IMG/VR virus record: IMGVR_UViG_3300043410_000495 | Span: 1 to 63,042 of that record | DNA: 63,042 nucleotides | Direction: 5' to 3' (one strand) | DNA from: a virus | In this document: piece after piece, positions 8,822-18,200 of the stretch | How the letters are laid out: the number at the start of each line of letters is the position of its first letter | How positions within the stretch are numbered: position 1 is the stretch's first letter | The notes under the pieces: model-generated | What the model was told of the DNA's origin: nothing | Databases searched by the model: none | What the model saw: the letters and a program-made list of their open reading frames with translations, nothing else | Program-made: the position numbers and the translations under genes

Positions 8822-9049
8822 ATGAGCAAAACACCTTACGAGATTCGTCTTGAACTTTTACATCTGGCACAGTCCATTTTACAAACTCCAGTTTACGAAA
8901 AACGCAATCAACTACAGAATGAATATCATTCTAAGCTGACTGACGCTAATCGTGAAACTCTTCCGTTTCCAACCTTACCTGATTTTCCAACTACTGTGAA
9001 TATCATCGCTGAGGCCGAAGCACTCAAAAAGTTTGTAGACCAAGCGTAA
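8822..9049 (+). CDS. Small conserved-looking protein, unknown function
   Basis: A 75-residue protein, MSKTPYEIRLELLHLAQSIL..., predicted to be mainly helical. The start is fixed by a strong SD (AAGGAGG, ending 5 bases before the ATG at 8822). It has its own perfect late promoter (8768) and its own terminator (9054), so it is a monocistronic late gene, probably strongly expressed directly after the capsid gene. No catalytic or membrane motif is visible. A small virion or head-associated protein is plausible, but this is position-based inference. Confidence 0.75.
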   Translation: MSKTPYEIRLELLHLAQSILQTPVYEKRNQLQNEYHSKLTDANRETLPFPTLPDFPTTVNIIAEAEALKKFVDQA

Positions 9050-9053
9050 TACT

Positions 9054-9075
9054 AAGGGGCAAAAGCCCCTTTTTT
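9054..9075 (+). terminator. Rho-independent terminator
   Basis: Stem AAGGGGC-AAAA-GCCCCTT followed by a T run, 5 bases after the stop of the 75-residue gene. Confidence 0.9.
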
Positions 9076-9083
9076 AATAAATA
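9076..9083 (+). promoter_or_regulatory. Late promoter AATAAATA with long structured leader
   Basis: The motif begins where the preceding terminator's T run ends and lies 81 bases before the ATG at 9157, much farther than most others here. The leader holds TCACACTGTGA (9090-9100) and a possible hairpin TCTCGG...CCTAGA (9102-9130). Confidence 0.5.
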
Positions 9084-9156
9084 TCCTTATCACACTGTGA
9101 TTCTCGGAGCGACACTTCGGGTGGCCTAGAACGTCACAACATTGAGGAGAAAATAA

Positions 9157-9948
9157 ATGTCAAATAAATTAAAAATTAGTAAAACCCCCGTTGGTAATAC
9201 TGGAACAGGTACAACACGTACAGATCGTCAGACTAGCCCAACATCAATTACCAGCAGTGGTGTAACAGGTTATCCAGGTAGCGTTGGTGGTGTTTATACA
9301 CAATCTGGTGCACAAATTCATGCACAAGTTGACATTGGAAACGGTGCCACAAATGGTAGTCTACTAACACAAAAAGGTGCACACAAGTTTTTATGTACTG
9401 ATGGTACTACCAGTCCAACTGCGGGAATATCACGTGACGGAAAAGGTCGTAACGTAAGAATTTGTAAGTTAGTTCCAAGTATGGTACCTGATGGTGGTGT
9501 TGTAAATGGTATCGGACAAGTTTCTGTTCCTGTTTATACTGCTGTTATTAGTGGTAACATTGCAGATACTGCTGGTGCACAAACATCAAGTTATCTACTT
9601 TATGACGTAGCAAGCGTACAAGGCAATGGCATCAAAGTTGGCGCAAACGTCATGGGTGCCTTACAACAAAGTATTAGTGGAAACGTAGTCATCACAGCAA
9701 TCAACCCAACTGTTGGTGGTCGTGGTAATGTTACTATTGCTTTCAGTAGCCAAGATGGAGACGTTCCAGCAGGTGATGTAACATTCCAAGTTGGTTTCTT
9801 TGCAGATCGTATTAGCAACCGTTGGGTTTGGGATATCAAAGGTAACAAATATCGTTACTGGAGTCAATTACCAACAACTGGCGCAACATATAACACAGAT
9901 AAAACTAATGGTGTTACAGGTTTTGTTCAGATTCCTGACGCAACCTAA
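9157..9948 (+). CDS. Probable virion structural protein, unknown
   Basis: A 263-residue, Gly/Thr/Ser-rich, predicted beta-structured protein. The N-terminal 40 residues are disordered-looking (TGTGTTRTDRQTSPTS). A segment QKGAHKFLCTDGTT (about residues 72-85) is followed by alternating polar/hydrophobic strands up to NRWVWDIKGNKYRYW. It has its own late promoter, an SD (GAGGAG), and a strong terminator right after it, so it is expressed as a separate late unit between capsid and fibre genes. A head decoration or head-fibre protein is one possibility; I recognise no family with confidence. Confidence 0.65.
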   Translation: MSNKLKISKTPVGNTGTGTTRTDRQTSPTSITSSGVTGYPGSVGGVYTQSGAQIHAQVDIGNGATNGSLLTQKGAHKFLCTDGTTSPTAGISRDGKGRNVRICKLVPSMVPDGGVVNGIGQVSVPVYTAVISGNIADTAGAQTSSYLLYDVASVQGNGIKVGANVMGALQQSISGNVVITAINPTVGGRGNVTIAFSSQDGDVPAGDVTFQVGFFADRISNRWVWDIKGNKYRYWSQLPTTGATYNTDKTNGVTGFVQIPDAT

Positions 9949-9966
9949 TATTGTTTTACCCAAAAT

Positions 9967-9989
9967 AAACCCGCTTCGGCGGGTTTTTT
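9967..9989 (+). terminator. Rho-independent terminator
   Basis: Stem AAACCCGC-TTCG-GCGGGTTT followed by TTT, 18 bases after the stop codon. Confidence 0.92.
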
Positions 9990-10016
9990 ATTTGAATTCT
10001 TCAATAATAAACCTAG

Positions 10017-10024
10017 CATAAATA
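10017..10024 (+). promoter_or_regulatory. Late promoter CATAAATA opening the fibre locus
   Basis: 29 bases before the ATG at 10046 and directly after a terminator. Confidence 0.65.
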
Positions 10025-10045
10025 TAAAGAATAAGGACTCATAAA

Positions 10046-10678
10046 ATGGCCGTAGTTAAGAACTTAAACACAGATTTCACTATTACCAATAAAATTTCTC
10101 CATTGGCAAATATTACATTAGCCACTCATACAGTTTATGTTCAGGGAAATTTGGTTGTTGGTGGTAATTCAACTTCCGTCTCAAAAACGGACATGAACAT
10201 TACTGACAATATTATTGTTTTAAACAAAGGTGAAACTGGTTCTGGTGTTACTTTAGGAACTTCTGGGCTATCAGTTGATCGTGGTTCTTCGGCAAACGTT
10301 CAATTAGTATGGAATGAACCATATCAAAAATGGTCATTGACTAATGATGGTACGACATATGGAAATATTTCAACATCAAGTGGTGGGGGTGGAGTAACTG
10401 TAAGAGATGATCCAGCACCACAATTGGGTGGAAATCTAGATGTATTAAACCAAAATATTTTTAGTTCAAATACTGCTTATGTTAGGTTTGATGATAATGT
10501 CGCAATAGCAACTACCTCAGTAATACCAACTGCAAAAACTGGTTACACAGTACTATATGCACAAAACATCACGACACCAGGTGGTTCTGGATTGTATGTA
10601 GTTAATAATGGGTCATCGCAAGAAGAATTAATAACCAAAAAACAAAGTGTTGGTTATAGTATCATTTTTTCATCATAA
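10046..10678 (+). CDS. Short tail-fibre-type structural protein
   Basis: A 210-residue protein starting MAVVKNLNTDFTI. Residues 30-65 carry the beta-repeat seen in many marine-type phage fibres (VQGNLVVGGNSTSVSKTDMN, then ITDNIIVLNKGETG). This is followed by GLSVDRGSSANVQLVWNEPY and KWSLTND. A similar block occurs in the large fibres at 15258 and 25675. It is the first gene of the fibre locus, with the next start 12 bases downstream. Exact location on the particle is unknown. Confidence 0.75.
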   Translation: MAVVKNLNTDFTITNKISPLANITLATHTVYVQGNLVVGGNSTSVSKTDMNITDNIIVLNKGETGSGVTLGTSGLSVDRGSSANVQLVWNEPYQKWSLTNDGTTYGNISTSSGGGGVTVRDDPAPQLGGNLDVLNQNIFSSNTAYVRFDDNVAIATTSVIPTAKTGYTVLYAQNITTPGGSGLYVVNNGSSQEELITKKQSVGYSIIFSS

Positions 10679-10690
10679 TAGGATTAGCAA

Positions 10691-10999
10691 ATGTCAGTAC
10701 AAAATACAGCATTAACAACTTCAGCGCAATCAGTATACACAAGTACTGGTAATACAGTGGTGTCAACTATGCATATACCAAATTATACTGGCACTCCTAT
10801 TACTTGTAATGTGTGGGTAGTACCTAATGGAGGAACACCATCATTCACAAATATAATTTATGGGAATGTAACAATAACTGCGTATAACACACTAGTTGTT
10901 GACAAAGAAAAATTTATATTAGGTAACGGAGATGCGTTGTATGCAAATGTAAGTGCAAGTAGTAGCGCATCTTCAACTGTGACGTACATTGGAGTTTAA
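10691..10999 (+). CDS. Small beta-structured fibre-locus protein (paralogue 1)
   Basis: A 102-residue protein, MSVQNTALTTSAQSVYTSTG..., predicted all-beta. It matches the two 118-residue proteins at 13917 and 30713 in layout: a TVV..IxNYT opening, then PxxxTLVVDKxxxIxxGDxLxANVSA. All three precede other fibre-locus genes. A trimerising or adaptor domain is plausible, but no biochemical role can be assigned. Its stop codon is separated from the next ATG by a single base. Confidence 0.7.
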   Translation: MSVQNTALTTSAQSVYTSTGNTVVSTMHIPNYTGTPITCNVWVVPNGGTPSFTNIIYGNVTITAYNTLVVDKEKFILGNGDALYANVSASSSASSTVTYIGV

Positions 11000-11000
11000 T

Positions 11001-11426
11001 ATGGCAAGATTTTTAAAGAATCCAGATTTATCTCCAAATAGTATTGCAGCAAGATTGCCAATCGTACCAAGTTCAGCATATGGTGATGCTCCAATAGATG
11101 GATTGATCAGATATAACAATGGCAATAGTAAGATTGAATTTTTTTATAATAACACTTGGAATCAAATTGCTAAAGTAGGTACAGTAAACTTAGTTGTAGA
11201 TGAATTTGTTGGTGATGGTACTACAACAGGACCTTTCCTAATGAGTCAATCTGAATCTGCTGATTCTAGTGTATTAGTAACTATTGGTGGAGTATATCAA
11301 CAACCAACAACACATTATTATGTAGTTGGATATCAAATTTGGTTTACTAGCCCACCACCTGCACCAGGAATTAACCCTAACAAGATTGTTGTTGTTCATA
11401 ATATAAACAGCACTAACGCTGCATAA
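11001..11426 (+). CDS. Fibre-locus protein with 'IGGVYQQP' module
   Basis: A 141-residue protein. I chose the ATG at 11001 (MARFLKNPDLSP), which follows the previous TAA by one base; a TTG 12 bases upstream is in frame but unlikely. Residues 36-58 (DGLIRYNNGNSKIEFFYNN, then TW) are the 'RYNT...W' module of the large fibres. Residues 70-135 (VGDGTTTGPFLMSQSE, then IGGVYQQP and PPAPG) form a beta module that also appears in proteins at 11435, 15258, 21277 and 45742. Probably a short fibre or fibre adaptor. Confidence 0.72.
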   Translation: MARFLKNPDLSPNSIAARLPIVPSSAYGDAPIDGLIRYNNGNSKIEFFYNNTWNQIAKVGTVNLVVDEFVGDGTTTGPFLMSQSESADSSVLVTIGGVYQQPTTHYYVVGYQIWFTSPPPAPGINPNKIVVVHNINSTNAA

Positions 11427-11434
11427 GGAATAAA

Positions 11435-13915
11435 ATGGCAATTGGGCGTATATCCGGACCAATGCTGTTTAGCAACCTTGAACGTCAAGGTGTTGATCTA
11501 GCTTTTCAATCAAATTTATTATACCTAGACATGAATAATTTGCGTGTTGGGGTAGTAAACTCAGCACCACAATATTCTTTTGACGCATCTGGTAATGTAA
11601 AATTATCTAATATCATAATCACCCAAAGTTCAATACGCTCTAATACTGGTGTAATAGATTTGGGTTCAACATCAAATATTAGAATTAGTGGTGGAGCAGC
11701 AAATTATGTATTGTACACAGATGGTGCTGGTAATATTTCATGGGGTGAAATAAGCAGTTTAGATGCTCAATGGGGCAATATAACACTACTAAACAATACT
11801 ATAGGGATTGTCAATACTGATGGAAATTTAGTATTACAAGCAAATGGTACAGGATCAGTAACTACCACAAATAATTTTTATGCTGGTAATGTATATGCAT
11901 CAAATTTAACTGGTAACATCCAAAGTAATGGGGGCGTATTTTCTGGAAATATCTCTGCCCCATGGTTTACTGGCAATGTAGAATCAATTATCGTTAATGT
12001 AGTAAGTGGTAACATTTTAACATTACAAACTAGTAATTTTAGTACTGCAAATGCATTAATCACTGGTGGTGTACTTAATAATATAGATGTTCAATCAAAC
12101 AATTTTAGTACTGCAAATGCATTAATCACTGGTGGTGTACTTAATAATATAGATGTACAAGCAAACAATTTTAGTACTGGCAATGCATTAATAAGTGGTG
12201 GCGTTTTATATAATATAGATGTACAAGCAAATAACGTTAGTACAGGTAATGCAGTAATAAGTGGTGGTTACATTAGTTCATTGACTAATGCATATATTAC
12301 TACTAGTAGTATTGATAACTTTAGTACTGGTAATGCACTAATAAGTGGTGGTGTTTTATATAATATAGATGTTCAATCAAACAATTTTAGTACTGCAAAT
12401 GCATTAATAAGTGGTGGCGTTTTATATAATATAGATGTACAAGCAAATAACTTTAGTACTGGTAATGCATTAATTACTGGTGGAAATGTAACTGCGAATA
12501 TTACTGGTAATACAACAGGAACTTTTGGTAGTTTCACTGGAAATGTGGATGCTAGTTGGCTTGTTGGTAATGTAAATGGGACAACTGGAAATTTTGGTAA
12601 TGTAAATATAACTTCAAATTTATCTATTACTGGTAATCTAATTGCATCTGGTAATATTATTGCACAAAAATTGATTAGCCCCATAGGTGATCTACATCTT
12701 AGTGCGGCAACTAATGACCCAAACAATATTATTAGATTTGACAGTGTAAGTGCTCTAGATATTGCCAGTGGTACTACAGACCAACGACCACCAAATCCAG
12801 ACTCTGGTTATCTTAGATATAATACTGATCAGGGAAGTATTGAATGGTGGTCTGGCTCACAATGGATTCAGGGTGCTCAAACTATTACATCTGAAATCAT
12901 TAATCCAGATGGTATCAATGATACATTTACACTTAATCAATCAACGACTGAAAACTCAATTTTAGTTAATATTAACGGTACCATACAGCAAGCAGGATCG
13001 GGTGCATATTCAGTTGTTGCAGATCAAATTACATTTGCTGAAATTCCTTTAGTAACAGATATTATTGAAATTAGATATATTGCTGGTGGTGTTGCGTCTT
13101 TGTCAATTGATTTTGCTAACATAGCAAGTAATGTTTCTCCGAGTGCAAATGTAACATATAGTTTGGGATCACCAACTAAACGTTGGAAAGATTTGTGGTT
13201 ATCAGGGACTACCATATACATTGGTGCTGCAAATATTAGTACTGTAGATAGTAATGTAATAATTACTAATCCATCAGGGGGATCATTTACAGTAAGTGGT
13301 TCAGAATCTGGTAACGCAACTGCTACGTTTGGAAATGTATATAGTAAAGCATTTTACTTTGCCAATGGAACTCCATTTACTTCAAGTACATATGGTAATA
13401 CAGAAGTTGCTGCATATCTACTAGCAAATCCACAGGGTAATTTTTACAGCAATGCTAACGTAACAGCATACATTCCAACAGATACAACTATCCTTGCGAT
13501 GCAAGCAAACATTACTGCTGCAAACTTATGGATAGCAAATGCAGCAACTCAAGCAGATTCATTAATATCTCTATTAGCCAATGCCGCAGTTCAAGAAGCA
13601 AACTTAGCAGTATTGGTTAGTAATGCAGCTTCACAACAATCAAGCTTTAATGTAATAAATGCCAACATTGGCGCATATCACATATATGCCAATGCCAATA
13701 TTGGTGCATATCAGACATACGCCAATGCCAATGTCGCAGCTATTCAAGCTAATTTGGGGGCATATCAGACATATGCCAATGCTAATGTTGTGACAATTCA
13801 GGCTAATTTGGGTGCGTATCAAATTTGGTCTAATGCAAATGCAGCGACACAACAAGGAAATATAACATCATTACGAGCAAGAGCATTCACTTCAGTAATG
13901 GTATTCGGAGGATAA
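11435..13915 (+). CDS. Large tail fibre with 22-residue repeats
   Basis: An 826-residue fibre. Residues 200-370 contain in-phase 22-residue (66-bp) repeats of the type NFSTANALITGGVLNNIDVQ, fitting a trimeric beta-fibre shaft. Then follow an 'RYNTDQGSIEWWSG' module (about 460), an 'INGTIQQAG' beta module (about 515), a 'YSLGSPTKRWKDLWLSGTTI' module (about 575), and Ala/Asn-rich 'NANIGAYQTYANANV' repeats (about 740-810). It ends in SVMVFGG. Its last codons contain GGAGG, which is also the SD for the next gene. Role: host recognition or a fibre segment; the receptor is unknown. Confidence 0.82.
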   Translation: MAIGRISGPMLFSNLERQGVDLAFQSNLLYLDMNNLRVGVVNSAPQYSFDASGNVKLSNIIITQSSIRSNTGVIDLGSTSNIRISGGAANYVLYTDGAGNISWGEISSLDAQWGNITLLNNTIGIVNTDGNLVLQANGTGSVTTTNNFYAGNVYASNLTGNIQSNGGVFSGNISAPWFTGNVESIIVNVVSGNILTLQTSNFSTANALITGGVLNNIDVQSNNFSTANALITGGVLNNIDVQANNFSTGNALISGGVLYNIDVQANNVSTGNAVISGGYISSLTNAYITTSSIDNFSTGNALISGGVLYNIDVQSNNFSTANALISGGVLYNIDVQANNFSTGNALITGGNVTANITGNTTGTFGSFTGNVDASWLVGNVNGTTGNFGNVNITSNLSITGNLIASGNIIAQKLISPIGDLHLSAATNDPNNIIRFDSVSALDIASGTTDQRPPNPDSGYLRYNTDQGSIEWWSGSQWIQGAQTITSEIINPDGINDTFTLNQSTTENSILVNINGTIQQAGSGAYSVVADQITFAEIPLVTDIIEIRYIAGGVASLSIDFANIASNVSPSANVTYSLGSPTKRWKDLWLSGTTIYIGAANISTVDSNVIITNPSGGSFTVSGSESGNATATFGNVYSKAFYFANGTPFTSSTYGNTEVAAYLLANPQGNFYSNANVTAYIPTDTTILAMQANITAANLWIANAATQADSLISLLANAAVQEANLAVLVSNAASQQSSFNVINANIGAYHIYANANIGAYQTYANANVAAIQANLGAYQTYANANVVTIQANLGAYQIWSNANAATQQGNITSLRARAFTSVMVFGG
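12035..12500 (+). repeat. 66-bp coding repeats (22-residue fibre repeat)
   Basis: Units begin with aa(t/c)(t/g)ttagtactg at 12035, 12101, 12167 and 12233 (exact 66-base period), with further, partly irregular units to about 12500. They remain in frame and encode 'NxSTxNAxITGGVLxNIDVQxN'. These are protein repeats, not a CRISPR array. Confidence 0.88.
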
Positions 13916-13916
13916 T

Positions 13917-14273
13917 ATGGCAGCACCAAATCTTTTAAACAGTACATCAATTATAGGTAAAACCGCAATAGCAAATGTTACTACAGTTTTATCAAATGTA
14001 ATTACTAACGGATCAACTAGTGGAAATTTAGTTAAAGTTGATACTATTACTATTTCTAACTATTCTTCAGGAACAATTTACGCCAATGTGATTATGTACA
14101 GGAATCCAGATAGGGCATATATTATTGGTACTACTTCTATACCAGCATATTCTACATTAACGGCACTAGCAAGAGATACCGCATTATTATTAGAAGAAGG
14201 TGATTACATACAATCTAACGTAAGTGCAAACGTTACCGCACACATGACACTGAGTTATGAAGTAATTAGTTAA
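13917..14273 (+). CDS. Small fibre-locus adaptor candidate (paralogue 2)
   Basis: A 118-residue all-beta protein, MAAPNLLNSTSIIGKTAIAN..., near-parallel to the 118-residue protein at 30713: shared LSNVITNGSTSGN, LLLEEGDYIQ/YMEEGDYLQ and a SYEVIS C-terminus. It sits between a VFGG-ending protein and a glycine-rich adhesin, exactly as its paralogue does. Translation starts from an SD inside the previous gene's last codons. A connector between shaft and adhesin is a reasonable inference, not shown. Confidence 0.75.
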   Translation: MAAPNLLNSTSIIGKTAIANVTTVLSNVITNGSTSGNLVKVDTITISNYSSGTIYANVIMYRNPDRAYIIGTTSIPAYSTLTALARDTALLLEEGDYIQSNVSANVTAHMTLSYEVIS

Positions 14274-14276
14274 ACC

Positions 14277-15197
14277 ATGCCACGAATTAGAAACAGTATT
14301 ATTGGTGTAAGACCAACTCCAATTGGAAAAAATTCAACTAATATGACATTTGGTATAGTTGAACAACAACTTTTTTCCGCACCTTACTATACTGTTAGTG
14401 TACTAGCAATTGGTGGAGGTGGTGGGGGAGGGGGTAACGACGGACCACTAGGAGCCGCAGGTGGTGGCGGTGCCGCAGTTGTTGCCGATATAGATGTAAT
14501 TTCTTTACAATCACTTTCAATTGGAATTGGTGGAGGTGGTGCTGGTGGAACATCAGGAACTGGAGGTGGCGGTGCTGCGGGTGGAACTAATGGAGGAGGC
14601 ACCGGCGGTGATCGTGGCGGTAGCGGTTCATCTGGCTCTGGCGGTGGTGGTGGTGGCTGGAGTGGTATATACACTGGTGCCACCTATTATGTTGTTGCTG
14701 GTGGTGGTGCAGGTGGTGGAGGTTCCAACGAAGGATCAGCAAATGATGTGGTATCACCTGGAGGTGGAAGCCAACCCAATGGTGCTAACGGAACAAGTTT
14801 AACAGGCGGCAATGGAGCACCGTATAGTGGTGACGGTGGTGGTGGAGGTGGTGGTGGCGGTGGCTATTACGGCGGTAATGGACAAACAAATCTTGGTGGT
14901 GGACAAGCATCCGGGGGAGCTAACTACACAAATGGATCCGTAGCGAGAGCAGTTAGCACTACAAACGGTAATAACGGCCCAACTTCAGGCACAGCAGCAA
15001 GTGCTGTAGCAGTTACTTTTTCTGGATATTCTGGAACAAATGGCAAAGGTGGTGATGCTGCATCTGCTGGAACCAATGGTGTAGTGATAATCAGATATTT
15101 GGGTGGTCAAAAAGGGACAGGCGGAACTATTACCCAAGATAGTTTATATACATATCATACATTTTCAACTCCTGGTACTAGTACTTTTACAGCGTAA
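14277..15197 (+). CDS. Glycine-rich adhesin 1
   Basis: A 306-residue protein with an N-terminal MPRIRNSIIGVRPTP, a pattern shared with the 852-residue adhesin at 31071 (MPRGNAGFIGPKATP). From residue 44 (VLAIGGGG) it is dominated by polyglycine runs separated by variable loops. It closes with VVIIRYLGG, then YTYHTFSTPGTSTFTA, a C-terminal module shared with proteins at 25675 and 43722. Polyglycine sandwich adhesins of T-even phages (gp38 type) bind receptors through loops between such runs; analogous receptor binding is inferred. The next unit starts after a new late-promoter-like site. Confidence 0.78.
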   Translation: MPRIRNSIIGVRPTPIGKNSTNMTFGIVEQQLFSAPYYTVSVLAIGGGGGGGGNDGPLGAAGGGGAAVVADIDVISLQSLSIGIGGGGAGGTSGTGGGGAAGGTNGGGTGGDRGGSGSSGSGGGGGGWSGIYTGATYYVVAGGGAGGGGSNEGSANDVVSPGGGSQPNGANGTSLTGGNGAPYSGDGGGGGGGGGGYYGGNGQTNLGGGQASGGANYTNGSVARAVSTTNGNNGPTSGTAASAVAVTFSGYSGTNGKGGDAASAGTNGVVIIRYLGGQKGTGGTITQDSLYTYHTFSTPGTSTFTA

Positions 15198-15217
15198 TTA
15201 ATCAAAAGCCAATTTTG

Positions 15218-15225
15218 ACTAAATA
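15218..15225 (+). promoter_or_regulatory. Late promoter-like ACTAAATA
   Basis: TAAATA core, 40 bases before the ATG at 15258. The leader (AATTGAGGATACTTTAACATGG) nearly matches the leader of the gene at 22371. Confidence 0.45.
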
Positions 15226-15257
15226 TGTGTAATAGTTAAAATTGAGGATACTTTAAC

Positions 15258-18200
15258 ATGGCTGTTACTAGAATTAAGAACAATCAGATTACTGATAGTA
15301 CTATCACCTATCAAAAAATTGCTAGTGGTACGCTGGTTGGCAGTCTTTTCAACCCAAATCTTACTTTAAATTCAAATATTAGCATTGTAGGTAATCTACA
15401 AGTTTCTGGTAACGCCACAACTGTTAATTCAATTGATACATTAATAACTGACCCATTAGTAATTTTTAATAATGGTTATGTTGGAACCCCAAGTTATGAC
15501 GTAGGTATTCTTGTAAATCGTAATTTACAATCTATTGGTAATTATGGTGGTAAAAATGCAGCATGGATTTGGCGTGAATCGGATGGTGCGTTTGAAGGTG
15601 TTTTAACAACAGACACAGGAACTACCACTGGAGCCATTAATAGAAGCTTCTTAGCAAACTTAACAATTGGTAATATCACTGTAGCAAATGCTTTAACTGC
15701 TGAACGTGCCACTGTAACAACATTAAACACAACCACATTAACTGCAAGTAGTTTTGTTGCATCTGGTAACATTGTTGCTGCATCTGGAGTAAATGCAACT
15801 AACTATACGACTGGTGCTTTAGTAGTACCTGGCGGTGGTGGTGTTGGTATTACAGGTGATCTTTGGGTTCAAGGACCAAGCACTTTTGCAGGTAATATTA
15901 ATGCAGGTAATATCCAATTAAGCGGAAATATTAATGTTCCTGTTGGTGGTACATTATCTAGTTTTGGTGTATTTTACGGTAATGCTGGTGGTATAGGTGC
16001 CCTATATGCTGGCACTACAACATACACTGCATTGCCTACCACTGTGTTCCAGATGACTGGTAATGTCAATAGCTATGCTCAAACTAATTTTCAGAATTTA
16101 AATAGTGGATCATCAGCTACTACCGATTATATTTTAACTGCCGATGACGGAACTGATGACAGTTATTACGGCGATTTTGGTATATTGGGTTCCAATTATA
16201 ACGGATCGTTATACACTAGTTATACCAATGGTATAGGAACAGTAGGATTCCCCAACGACACCTACTTATATGCACACGGTAGTCATTCGGCTCCGGGTAT
16301 TGGTGGTAACTTATTAATAGGCACATCTATTCCGAACACTATTATTCGTGCTTTTGTTGGTGGTATGAATGTTGCTAATATTGTTACAACCACAACCAGT
16401 TCTGGTTTAATTGTTAATGCAGCAACAGCTAGTACAAACACAACTTCTGGTGCATTGATTGTTTCTGGCGGTGCTGGTATTGCTGGTAACTTATACGTTG
16501 GTGGCACATTATTCAATGCGGGTGGAGCACTAGGTAGTTTTGCTGCAATTAATAATACACCAATTGGAAATGCTACACCTAGTACTGGTGCATTTACTAC
16601 ACTAACATCTACAACAGAAACCACTACAAACTTCAGCACTGCAAATGCAGTTATTACTGGTGGATATATTAAATCTGTTGCAAATGTTTTTGCATCTGAT
16701 GCCACAATTGGCAATGTAAATTCCACACAAGGAAATGTAACTACTTTAGTTGCAACAAACTTTAGTACAGGTAATGCACGTGTGACTGGAGGTTATGCAG
16801 ATAACTTCCCAATTGGCGCAAATACAGCAAGTACTGGTAACTTTACAACTGCAAATGCAACTGCTGTTTCTGCTTATACTGGTGACTTTACAACCGTTAA
16901 TGTAACAACAGCTAATATTACAACTGCAAATGCAAGTACAATTAATTCGGTAACTGAAACTGTTGTTACCTTAAATGCAACAACAGGAAATGTAACTACA
17001 TTAGGTGCAGGTACTACAACAACTACTAATTTAAACACAACAAATGGTAACGCTACTACACTAGTAGCTACAAACTTTAGTTCAGGTAATTCTCGCATTA
17101 CTGGTGGGTATGCAGACAATTTCCCAGTTGGTGCGAACACAGCAGCACCCGGTAATTTTACAACTGCAAATGCAACTACTGTTTCTGCTTATACAGTAAA
17201 TTCCACAACTGTCAATACGACGAATGCAAATGCAACAACTTTAGTTGCAACAAACTTTAGTTCTGGTAATGCTGTAATAAGTGGTGGATATATTTCTGCT
17301 CTAACAAATGCTTATATTACTACTAGCCAAATTACTAACTTCTCAACTGGTAATGCTCAAATAACTGGTGGTAAAGTAACTGGATTAACTGGTGGTACAG
17401 GATCAACTACTTCTGCAACAACACAATCACTACAAGTTTCTTCTGGTGGTTTGGGTGTAGTTGGGGATAGTTATATCAATGGATCATTGGGACTCACTGG
17501 TGATGTTTCTGGAGTTAATGCAAAATTTGTAGTGTTAAATGCCACAACTGGTAATTTAACAAATGCAAATGCAACAACTTTAGTTGCAACAAACTTTAGC
17601 ACAGGTAATGCTGTAATAAGTGATGGATATATTTCTGCACTTGCCAATATTACTGCGACCAATGCGAACTTTGCAACTGCATATGCTACAACATTAAATT
17701 CTACTTCTGGCAATCTAACAACATTAGTATCTACAAACTTTAGTTCAGGCAACTCTCGTATTACTGGTGGTTATGCAGATAACTTCCCAATTGGTGCAAA
17801 TACAAAAGCAACTGGTGCATTTACTACATTAACATCAAATGGATTAACTACATTTACAAACGCAACGCAAAGTGACAACGCAAGCACTGGTGCTGTGGTA
17901 GTTACAGGAGGCGTTGGTGTAGGTGCTAACTTGAATGTTGGTGGCAATGTAACTGTAACTGGAAACTTAACAGTACAAGGTACTACAACTACAGTTAATT
18001 CTCAAACATTGGATGTTGCGGATATAAACATTACTGTTGCCAAAGGAGCAGCAAGTGCTGCTGCTGCAAATGGTGCTGGTTTAACTGTTGATGGTGCAAA
18101 TGCAACCATTACCTATGCAAGCTCTGATGATAGTTGGAACTTTAATAAGAAAGTTAATCTATCTGGCATAAATGCAACGAGCGCAAATATCACCAATGGA

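Noticed and set aside
12035-12500. Regular 66-bp repeats that might look like a CRISPR array
   Set aside because: The repeats are contiguous, in frame, and encode a 22-residue fibre repeat; there are no unique spacers or cas genes.
14387-14683. Long open frames on the minus strand rich in proline opposite glycine-rich adhesins (also at 31781-31999, 32597-32848 and 44756-44974)
   Set aside because: They are mirror images of Gly-Gly codons (ggt/ggc read backwards as acc/gcc/cca), without ribosome sites or promoters.
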